Below are positions 11,845 through 19,492 of a DNA stretch of 64,000 bases, in pieces. The notes under the pieces are model-generated. The model worked only from the letters and a program-made list of their open reading frames with translations. It searched no databases and was not told where the DNA came from. The stretch spans positions 96,521,671 through 96,585,670 of the forward strand of contig NC_056005.1 of the NCBI RefSeq assembly GCF_018446385.1, written 5' to 3'. The DNA comes from Zingiber officinale. Lineage: Eukaryota > Streptophyta > Magnoliopsida > Zingiberales > Zingiberaceae. The position numbers and the translations under genes are program-made. Positions within the stretch are counted from its first letter, which is position 1; each line of letters begins with the position of its first letter.

Positions 11845-13292
11845 TCCTGTTCCAAAAATTTATATGCAAATAATACCCTAGGAATAACACCAACTGTTAG
11901 TCCCTTATATTTTTCATCGACAGTTTCCTTAATTCGCTTACCAAGATCTCTAGGCATTTTGAACCAGAATTTTTCTGATAATTCAGGTCCTGTATATAAG
12001 CGACCTGTTTTTGATGCAAGACGCATATAGTCATTCATGTATTGGAGAATATTTTTCATATTGTCGCATGAGAGTTTTTCTAAATCTCGGTAGGCCTCAT
12101 CCTGAATCACAGTTGTTTCTGATGAAAAGACCCTCCTCATTTGAGATAGTATATTTTGAGTTCGGCGCCTTCCGTCTGCTGCTTGAATAAGGGCATCATA
12201 TTCATTAGAATATGTCATTCGCCATTGTATCCAGATTAATTTTTCCATTTCTCCTAGCAGGTTCTCCATATATTCAATCTTTTCTGCTGGATCAGTAAAT
12301 CCTTGAGCAGCAACATGATTTAAAGTTATCGATTCCCATCTAGAGAAAACATCTTGAAATAATCCCAGCTGCTCTGGTATAACAAAAATTGCTCCTCTTT
12401 GTTGTGCGGAAGGAAGAGTCCACATTTCAGTATTTCGATTTCTTTGGAATTTTGGGTTTCGAAATATGGGCTGTGTGGATGGCTGCTGTGTAGCTGGGCC
12501 TGCATCTTGTACTGTTGGAGGATATCCCGGTAGCCCCATAGCTATATCAGCAGGTGGCTGATAGGGCGAAACTACTGTACTTGTTGAGTATATTTGTTGA
12601 TTTGCTTCTTGCCTTGGTATGGAATTTATTAAGTTCCGTAATATCGGGTATTCCATTTCATAGCCTGTTGCTAAGAGTTGAGAAGATTCAGAGGCAAAAG
12701 GATTACCAAATTCTTCAATGTCTTCATAAGAATCCCATATTACGTCCTTTGGTGGAGATAATTGTGCATCCTTTGGTTGAGATAATTGTGCCAAATATTG
12801 AATATATGAGAAATTACTATCTTCCTCCGGAATATCATCAAAAGGGTCCTTGGACCGGGGTACAGAGGCCCATGGGCTTGTAGTCCCTGCAAGGTCTTTA
12901 GATGCTTCCTTTGGTGACAGAGCTTCCTCTTCCAAGAATGCAGATAACGCATGTTTCTCTTTCGGTAGTTGCACATCCAAATTTGGTTTAGATTCCTCAA
13001 CCACTTCGTCATCCCATGAAGGTGGGGGTAGTTCCAAATCCGGAAGAGCTTTGGGAATATCATAATTAACATAATAGTCAAACTTCCCACTTGGTTGACC
13101 CAAGGTATCCCATCGTCCGGTAGAATATTTAGCCTTTGATTTTGATTTTTTCTTTTTAGAATTACTTCCTGTGGATGATTGGACATCTGTAGATCCGAAC
13201 CCACCAATTTCTCTATTAGTGGTTGACAGCTGAGTAACTTCATAGATATTTGGGTGAATAATTTGTTCAAAGATTATTTGTGCTATTGACAT
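11745..13292 (-). pseudogene. dUTPase C-terminal motifs plus viral coat protein
   Basis: The 515-codon frame begins with dUTPase motif 4 (MSIAQIIFEQI) and motif 5 (NREIGGFGSTD) within the first 36 residues. An acidic, low-complexity linker follows (residues ~40-270). The coat-protein core is at ~300-490 (RDLEKLSCDNMKNILQYMND, GPELSEKFWFKMPRDLG, VIPRVLFAYKFLEQEC). Its first ATG lies inside the dUTPase, so it is not a natural start; the frame is a segment of the ORF 3 polyprotein. It ends by a frameshift near 11800, and the zinc knuckle continues in another frame. Confidence 0.85.
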
Positions 13293-14647
13293 ACCCTGTG
13301 GGATAAAAACCCTTTCATCAGAATGATTAAAAAGTAAAACAAATATTCACCTCGATAATCTGAGTCTATTACTCCAGCTCCAATGTTAAGCCCGAGTTTC
13401 CAAGCTATGCTGGATCGAGCTGCAATTCTTCCATAGGTTCCCCATGGAATTTTCAGGCTAAGCCCTGTTGGAACTAAGGCTCGTCCTCTGGGTTCTATAA
13501 TAATGCTTTGGTCAGCGACAAGGTCAAAACCTGCTGCTCCAGAGGTTTTATTCTTCATCATCACTGCTATACTAGTTAACTTATGAACTAGTATATAAGG
13601 AAAACTTTCTTGATTTGAAGCTTCAGGATATTGTGTTGGATCATCCTCATAATTAACTTTGATGGCTTTTTCTTTCAAGACTGCCAGAAGCTCGTGCTCA
13701 ATTTCATCATTTTGTTCTCGAGCTGCAGTATAGTTAGTAAAGCTAACAGATATTCTGCCATCCACTAAATTTCGACTGTTTACCTCCATTGGTTGTATGG
13801 GAATACATATTTGTGTTGGTCGTATTACCCAGTCCAACCCTAGTAATGGGGTAGTAGAATAGCGCCTTCCAGGTAATGCCCTGATGCTATGGCTGGTGAG
13901 ATAATCTACCACTCGAATTTCATAAGCAAAACCTGTATTTGGGGTATTAGAGAGACGACCCACCATTCCTCTTGTGATAAGAAGATTTGCCTCCCCGCTT
14001 TGCCATTGATCATAACCTCTTGTAAGAATGGATAACTGTATATTCCTGTAGAAGTCATTGATTGTCATCATAATATCAGGAATAATATATATCATTTGGC
14101 TGCCTCTAGTTAAGTCCACCTCCATAGTAGCCAATATGGATTGATCTCCCATCCATCGATTGTCTCGAAAAATAATCAGTGCCAGTACTCCTTCCTGTCG
14201 ATGGAGTGTTTGAATGCGTATCTGAAGGATTCCTAAGTGTATGTACTGCATATGACTTCTTTGGAGTTGTCGGAAACTATCTTCTTGTATAAAATTCCGA
14301 TCAACTTGATTATTGTTGATTACTAGAAGGGGTTCTTCAGATCTGTGCATATACACACGATGATGCTCATCGTCCCTTCTTGAATGATATAATACTTCTG
14401 CCGGAACTATGGAAGCCCGTTCAGTCATGGATGATTGCAATTTTGCTTGTGGATCTAACTGTTGTTCAATTGTATAAACAGGGGAAGGCCTCCCTGTAAT
14501 CCTTCGTCCCAAGCGTTGTACGACTCTTTTAGTGTTGTGTAACCTTCGTTGGGTTTGTCTATACTCCCTGATTTGATCTTCAAATAAAGGTGCTTGTATT
14601 ATAGAGCTACTCTGAGAAGTGTTAGCTCCTGTTTGTTGTTGAGCCAT
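13283..14647 (-). pseudogene. Viral movement protein fused to the N-terminal two-thirds of a dUTPase
   Basis: The 454-codon frame starts MAQQQTGANTSQSS at 14647. Residues ~25-330 are the badnavirus-type 30K movement protein region (ILATMEVDLTRGSQMIYIIP, LLITRGMVGRLSNTPNTGFA, ALPGRRY). From about residue 350 a trimeric dUTPase begins: motif 1 AAGFDLVA (~370), motif 2 GRIAARSSIAWK (~407-418) and motif 3 GAGVIDSDYRGE (~424-435). A one-base frameshift near 13350 ends the frame early (stop 13283-13285). The remaining dUTPase motifs lie at the start of the overlapping coat-protein frame. dUTPase keeps uracil out of newly made DNA. The ORF itself has no internal stop, but it is part of a longer broken polyprotein. 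Confidence 0.85.
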
Positions 14648-15045
14648 TATTTCTTGAGTTTAGCCTGTTCCTGCTTTAATATAGAATAAAGATCTTTGAA
14701 AACCCTTAGTTTTCCTATCGTTTCTTTTGGCTTACTTGAACTTCCTAAAGAAAGGTTTTGAAGTTTTGTGATAATGTCTTCAGGTAAAGGTTGTTGAGAT
14801 TTTTGTTTTGATCGTTCAAGGGTAGAGATGCTGGTTTGAATTTCTTCTAATTTTTCAGAGATCTGGACTAGCAATTGTATTTGGGTATTATTTTGCTTGA
14901 TAATAGTGGCTAACGAGGAATTAGCTCCCTGATAGTCACTCGGTTTTGCAAACCCTACAGCTGGTGATTCTATTGGATCAGTTGCTTGGAAAGCTTCTCG
15001 ATAGGGGTTGTGTTTCTTGTTATAGCAAAATTGTTCATAACAAAT
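14647..15045 (-). pseudogene. Small viral ORF upstream of the polyprotein (ORF 1/2-like)
   Basis: The frame is open from about 15045 and contains ESPAVGFAKPSDYQGANSS, then a helical segment (LVQISEKLEEIQTSISTLER) and a Lys-rich end. Its TAA overlaps the ATG of the next ORF in the form TAATG, the tight coupling seen between badnavirus ORFs 2 and 3. No ATG is found in frame at the 5' end; it may have been lost, or initiation may be non-AUG, as in some members of the family. Badnavirus ORF 2 products are small, coiled-coil, nucleic-acid-binding virion-associated proteins; the match here is by position and composition. Confidence 0.6.
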
Positions 15046-15196
15046 ATTAAGAAGGGCAGTTCCTTACCATCTTAGCTCACACAAGTGTTTGCTTGATTTC
15101 ACAAGCCTCTCGTTGTGATTTCTCAGGGTAAGACTTGTTCTTTTGCTAATTTAGTTTGCATAATACCAACTTCTTAATAAAAGCCTAAACAACCTT

Positions 15197-15208
15197 GCTC
15201 TGATACCA
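15197..15208 (-). promoter_or_regulatory. Viral minus-strand DNA primer-binding site (initiator Met-tRNA)
   Basis: The minus strand reads TGGTATCAGAGC, the exact 12-base complement of the plant initiator Met-tRNA 3' end, which defines position 1 of Caulimoviridae genomes. It is followed by a leader of about 150 bases before the first small ORF. Confidence 0.85.
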
Positions 15209-15372
15209 AAAATGACGCGGAAGCGGAAGAGAAGATTGAAGTAAAAGAGATAAGAACTTAGATAAGAACTTTAAAACACTTACTAAATTACAGACGCTTC
15301 TTACTTCAGATAGCTTTGCCTGAGTAAAGCTCAAGTTAGGCTTGAATGCTTTGCAAAGGCTCCTCTCTTCGT

Positions 15373-15381
15373 CTTATATAG
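15373..15381 (-). promoter_or_regulatory. Viral pregenomic RNA promoter TATA box
   Basis: The minus strand reads CTATATAAG, in the context GTCTATATAAGACGAAGAG. It lies about 165 bp upstream of the primer-binding site in viral sense, a typical arrangement for Caulimoviridae pregenomic RNA. Transcription would start near 15345 and run antisense to the PIRL gene. Confidence 0.65.
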
Positions 15382-15476
15382 ACAGGGAAGAAAGCCTCGG
15401 TTGCTCAGTGGGCCCCATCGACAGGCTATCATCCTTATCAGATAAGAGCGAATAACATGAAGTGTCTTGACATGAC

Positions 15477-15640
15477 TAAAGAAGGAATATGTTCCTTCAT
15501 ACTTTACAACACATGACACACTTTATAAACATGACACGACATAAAGAGGGAATATATTCCCTCTTTTACAGCACATAAAGTTGACATAACTTAAAGAAGG
15601 AATATATTCCTTCTTTACAGCACATAAAGTTGACACGACA
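15477..15640 (-). promoter_or_regulatory. Three near-identical palindromic repeats upstream of the viral promoter
   Basis: About 60-bp units repeat three times, each holding an inverted repeat of the type GAAGGAATATATTCCTTC (centres near 15490, 15559 and 15606) followed by an ACAACACATGACAC- or ACAGCACATAAAG-like word. They lie 100-260 bp upstream of the TATA box on the viral sense strand, where caulimovirid enhancers sit. An enhancer role is inferred. Confidence 0.6.
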
Positions 15641-15656
15641 CAAAGTTATTCTAAAC

Positions 15657-16091
15657 TTTGAAGTTGGACATGCGTCGTACTGCATCACTAAGTAAATACG
15701 CCGTTTGCTCCAGTTGTTTATCGATTTGTCTTGTAGCAAGCAACCAATCATGCCACCAATTGTCTTTGGTACTGAGAGACTGACATTCACGTACTTTGAG
15801 CATATGTATTATACGTAATTGCTGTAGTGCATTTTGTGCTTGTACCGCGATTTGTTGCTGTAGTTGATGTAATTCTTCTCATCTTTTGTTATCATCCTCA
15901 AGACTGATAGGGTATGTTTTTGTCTTGAGTTTTTGTTGGTATTGTTCAACTAGTGAGAGAGGCTGTTGATTGCCTCCAAAAGACTCGCTTCTGCTTTCGG
16001 TGTTGGTGCTTGTTGGACTTCCTGGAGAGCCTGGGGGATTAATTCCAGACCATTGAGAACTGCTTCCGGTCATTCTGAAATAGTAGGACAA
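15657..16091 (-). pseudogene. Small viral ORF downstream of RNase H, with one in-frame stop
   Basis: Overlapping the end of RNase H in another frame, an ATG at 16091 opens a Ser/Gly/Pro-rich N-terminus (GINPPGSPGSPTS). A Gln/Leu-rich stretch follows, interrupted by TGA 15879-15881 and then continuing (QLQQQIAVQAQNALQQL) to a stop near 15657. This gives about 145 codons. The second half looks helical and coiled-coil-like. Some caulimovirids have an extra ORF here; I do not recognise this one and assign no function. It could be an artefact of an open frame. Confidence 0.45.
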
Positions 16092-16573
16092 GTAATTAGT
16101 CGAGATAAAGAATCCGCGAGTAAATTATTCTTGCCTTCAATGTGTTCAATTTTAATGGGAATGCCGGTGCCCGTTATATAATCCGTAAATGCAAGCCAAC
16201 GGATCCTTGAAGGTTTATTTGTTGTTGTTTTTCCGAAGAAGCTAATGATTGTCTGACAATCTGTTCGGATTACTAGCACTTTTTTATCAAGATAATAAAT
16301 CTTTAATGCCTCAAGGGAGTTCATAACAGCATAGATTTCTGTGTCTATAGCTGATTTTGAGGGAGAAAATTTGCCATTTGCATAAGCACATATCTTTTCA
16401 GAAGATTGAGGATCATACTTACAGTGTTTCCATTTACAAACCCCTCCCCAACCATCAGAAGAGTCATCATTTTCAAGAATAATAAAGCTTTCTTCTAGGA
16501 GAATTTCCAGATAAGGAAAATTTCTGACGATATTTTTGATCTGCTGTACTAATAGCCAGTCATGGGAATTCAT
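16070..16573 (-). pseudogene. Viral RNase H domain
   Basis: The frame begins MNSHDWLLVQQIKNIV and carries RNase H landmarks: the first acidic region (DDSSDGWGGV), Glu in AIDTEIYAVMNSLEALK, Asp in VIRTDCQTI and the final Asp in GKNNLLADSLSRL. The enzyme removes the RNA template during reverse transcription. The ATG overlaps the stop of the upstream RT frame (ATGA), but this is an effect of the frameshift upstream and not a normal start, because badnavirus RT and RNase H form one protein. It ends at TGA in the ITCPTISE context. Confidence 0.85.
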
Positions 16574-18095
16574 GCGTTTATCCCCAGTGGGCTTATTTTA
16601 GCATAAAGGGGGCTGAGTAACTTGCCTAGATTGGGAATATAATTCCTTGCGTAATTAAGAATCCCAAGCCATGATCGCATCCCCTTTTTGTTCATCAAAT
16701 CTTCTTCTTGGAATTCAGTGATTTTTGTAATAATATGCGGCTGAAGTTTTATACGCCGATTTCCTAGTATGACACCTAGGAACTCAATCTCAGGAACTAC
16801 TATTTTTAATTTGGTAGGACTAAGAATTAGCCCGTTATCTTGGCATATAGAGAGCATAATCTTCAGGTGTTTTGCATGTTCTTGTTCTGATTTCGAGAAA
16901 ACCAATATATCATCAATGTAAACCGTAATAAAATCTTCAGTGCCTTTAAAACATTCGTCCATTTTTCTCTGGAAGACTGCAGGAGCATTTTTCAGGCCGA
17001 AAGGCATCACGAGCCATTCAAAAAGTCCATTTGGTACCCAAAAGGCCGTCCATTCTATAGAGTCTGGGTGCATTGCTACCTGATAAAAATCGCTTTTTAA
17101 ATCAAATTTTGAATAAATTGAACTTGTACCAACCTTTTGGAGAATCGTGTTGATTCTTGGTAAACTATATTGGTCCTTGTTGGTTAAATCATTAAGACGC
17201 TTATGGTTAAAGACCAGCCGTTCCTTGCCCTTCTTTTCCTTTCCAGTAACTGGGTCAATTGTTGTGCCAGAGTTGACAATGATTGTTGTGGTCCGATGCT
17301 GAGTTTTGCTTGGTCGTATAACTCCAAGTTTTAATAATGCATCTACATGCTTGGTGAAAGCAGATTTTTGTGTCGGCGTTAGATGCTTAATAGGTTGGTC
17401 TTCAATAATGAAATCTGGGTTTTTGATGTCTAATCTGCACAGAATCTTATTTTTGCCCTAATGCTGCAATGAGTTTTCCCTAATATAGCCTTGTTGTTCT
17501 AACTCCTTTAATAGAGGTCCGAACTGTTCCGAAAAGGCTTGTGATGATTGACCAAGAGAATAGAAAAACACTTCTTTTATTTGTAAATATTCTTTTTCAT
17601 CAAGATTTAATTCCTGTGTGGCTGCTGCTTGTGTATGTACTTCTGGAAAAGTATTGACAATAGTGAGATTTTTATAAAAAGTAACAATGTTACCTTCTAT
17701 TCTATCTCCCCCATTCATTGCTCGAATAAAGTTGCAGCCAATAATCATTTGGATCTTATCTCCCAATACCATAGGAACACTGTATGTGTATGGTATTCGG
17801 AAATTGTTGTCACCAATCATCATCCTCCCTTGCTTTAATTTTAATCTTGCTGTTTGCTGAGAATTGATTCCAGATAAATGTACCAAAAATGAATTTTCTT
17901 CAAGAGCATTTCTTGGTACGGAATGCTGATCAACACAGCAAGTTGTAGCGCCAGTATCTAAGATTGCCTTTAGGGTGAACTTAAGAATTCCTTGAATATC
18001 AATTTCCACTTGCAGATTATACAACAAATTTTTAACTAATCGAGGATTTTTACCTCCTTGTACTGTCGAAATCTTTTCCGTTGCTTCAGTAAAAA
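16570..18095 (-). pseudogene. Viral aspartic protease and reverse transcriptase segment of the polyprotein
   Basis: The protease cleaves the viral polyprotein and the RT copies pregenomic RNA. One frame runs from the viral end at 18095 down to TGA 16570-16572. The protease part has the catalytic DTGATTC near 17955. The RT part runs from about 17450, with MPFGLKNAP and the active-site YIDD (VYIDDILVFSKS). A TAG at 17458-17460 interrupts the frame between protease and RT. The frame ends where RNase H should continue: a single-base frameshift near 16590 puts the next domain in another frame. The ATG at 18115-18117 lies in host DNA and is not a viral start. Length and order match badnavirus ORF 3. 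Confidence 0.88.
17653..18095 (-). repeat. Viral terminal redundancy, copy 1 (protease segment)
   Basis: This copy matches 10507-10949 with about fourteen substitutions in 443 bp by eye. Beyond 18095 the sequences part: here into PIRL intron, in the other copy into the viral Cys-rich region. The protease motif DTGATTC is intact in this copy. Confidence 0.88.
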
Positions 18096-18390
18096 ATGAA
18101 AGGCTGGCAAAACTCATACTTTAGTGATTGTGTAAAAACCAAGTTTGTCAGTGTGTCATGGTAATTTCCCAAAAGAATATCACTAGTAAATGCACATTGT
18201 TCAAGAGGCTATTTAATATACTGGTCAAACAGTTTTGTTTTCTTCTCAATGCCAGTAGTTTACATAGTTCCTGAGATAAGACACTTTCTTCTTATTATTT
18301 ATGCATTGCTTTCAACTCAGGAACCACTTTGTGGCTTGGTTGTTGCTCAAAACACACTAAACTTCTTGAATCTTTTTGATCTTTCTACAG
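18096..18390 (+). other. 3' remainder of PIRL intron 1
   Basis: Unique AT-rich sequence runs from the viral junction to the acceptor tttctacag at 18390, with a pyrimidine-rich stretch and plausible branch-point context just upstream of exon 2. No coding potential is recognised. Confidence 0.7.
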
Positions 18391-18557
18391 GCTATTCCAG
18401 ATGCCATAGCAGGGTTAGAATGTCTAGAGGAACTTAGACTATCGTCCAACAGTCTTATTTCACTGCCTGATTCCATTGGACTTTTCCCAAAACTAAAGAT
18501 TGTGGACGTATCGAGTAACAAGCTCAAGTCCTTGCCAGATAGCATCTCAAAATGCAG
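18391..18557 (+). CDS. PIRL: PIRL leucine-rich-repeat protein, exon 2
   Basis: The acceptor is ttctacag|gctatt and the donor is tgcag|gtatta. The exon is 167 bp, so it leaves phase 2. It encodes two and a half LRRs ([30 protein letters not shown]) that continue the repeat register broken after LSDNLLE at the end of exon 1. This register match across 15.8 kb is the main evidence that the two exons belong to one gene. No stop or frameshift is present. Confidence 0.9.
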
Positions 18558-18641
18558 GTATTACTCGACAAAGCTTTTTCGTATGAAAAATCTTTTACAT
18601 AGTTGCTAGAGTGACTCATTGTAGCTTTACACTAACTTCAG

Positions 18642-19290
18642 GTCGTTGGTTGAGCTGGATGCAAGTTATAATGAACTAGCTTATTTGCCAACTAATATAG
18701 GATATGAGTTGCAGGATCTAGAGAAACTATGGATCCACCTCAATAAACTACGCTTTCTTCCCACATCTATCTGTGAGATGATATCATTGCGCCTATTGGA
18801 TGCCCATTTCAATGAACTTCACAGACTTCCAGAGGCCATTGGGAAGTTAACAAATCTTGAAATATTGGATCTTAGTAGCAACTTTAATGATCTGCAAGAG
18901 CTTCCTGCAACCTTTGGCGATCTGATCAGCCTTAGGGAACTTGATCTTAGTAACAACCAGATACATGCATTGCCCGATACATTTGGCCGTCTAGACAAGT
19001 TGACAAAGCTTAATTTGGATCAGAACCCCTTAGTCATCCCCCCAATGGAAGTTGTAATCCAAGGTGCGGAAGCAGTGAAGGAATACATGTCGAAGAGGTT
19101 GCTCGATTTGTTGTTGGAAGAACAGAGGAAGAGTATTGCTGAAGCAGACTCACCTGCTCAAGATGGTTGGTTGACACGAAGCACGTCGTGGCTGAACAAT
19201 TGGGTTAGCGGAGTTTCTGGAGGTGTTGCAGATTACCTTGGTGCGGGGCAGAAGTCTGACAGAGATTCATATCTTGATCAGCAGCTGTGA
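18642..19290 (+). CDS. PIRL: PIRL leucine-rich-repeat protein, exon 3 and C-terminus
   Basis: Intron 2 is 84 bp (18558-18641, GT...AG), and splicing completes an Arg codon. The exon adds about six LRRs of the LxxLxLxxNxLxxLPxxI type ([88 protein letters not shown]). A C-terminal helix follows, with the PIRL-type tail [20 protein letters not shown] and YLDQQL before TGA at 19288-19290. Nine to ten LRRs occur in the whole protein. Nothing is truncated. The likely role is intracellular signalling or scaffolding; some PIRLs act in pollen development, a family fact not shown by this sequence. Confidence 0.9.
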
Positions 19291-19492
19291 ATAAAGATCC
19301 TCCTGATAAACCTTGCAGAGGGAATATTTGGCTATTCTTGTTTGTAAAGAAGGGGTGCAGAAATAAACTGAGGACTAGTATTTCACTTTCAAAAGGGTGA
19401 CTTTTTCAAGTTCAGTCCGTTCTTGTTGAAATTTCTTTTATTAATGAGATTAATATAATAGGTTTGGGTTTTGTCTGTTAACTCATTGACAA
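19291..19492 (+). other. 3' UTR and end of the PIRL gene
   Basis: This AT-rich, non-coding stretch between the PIRL stop and the start of repeat copy B holds AATAAA-like motifs just after the stop and near 19362. The exact poly(A) site cannot be read from sequence. Confidence 0.55.

Larger units (their letters stand above)
10507..18095 (-). mobile_element. Endogenous badnavirus-like pararetrovirus, slightly more than one genome long
   Basis: This Caulimoviridae genome is integrated on the minus strand in PIRL intron 1. Read in viral sense from 18095 downwards it gives protease, RT, RNase H, a small ORF, a promoter, a Met-tRNA primer site, a small ORF, movement protein, dUTPase, coat protein, zinc knuckle, a Cys-rich region and protease again. 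The repeated 443-bp protease segment has an offset of 7146 bp, which is the expected size of the original circle and lies at the low end of badnavirus genomes. No LTRs and no target duplication are seen, as expected for integration by recombination or repair without integrase. Three in-frame stops and about three frameshifts break the polyprotein, so it is not coding-competent. Confidence 0.9.
2552..18390 (+). other. Giant intron 1 of the PIRL gene (15,839 bp)
   Basis: The intron is bounded by gag|gtttgc and ctacag|gct, both phase 0, and interrupts the LRR register cleanly. About 220 bp at its 5' end (2552-2772) and 295 bp at its 3' end (18096-18390) look like original intron. The rest is inserted DNA: an LTR-like repeat, tandem repeats, a minus-strand Ty3 pol remnant and a minus-strand pararetrovirus. 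I see no additional host exon in it. Loss of the insertions would leave an intron of a few hundred bp. Confidence 0.85.

Noticed and set aside
15197..15208. tRNA gene at the tggtatcagagc matches (also 39425-39436 and 43083-43095)
   Set aside because: Only 12-13 bases match the tRNA 3' end and no cloverleaf surrounds them; they are primer-binding sites.
16570..16573. ATGA overlap between RT and RNase H as translational coupling
   Set aside because: In badnaviruses these domains are one protein, and upstream codons in the RNase H frame also look coding, so it is a frameshift coincidence. The genuine coupling is the TAATG at 14645-14649.
18096..18117. ATG at 18117 as the start of the viral protease ORF
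   Set aside because: Identity with the other viral copy stops at 18095, so these bases are host intron.
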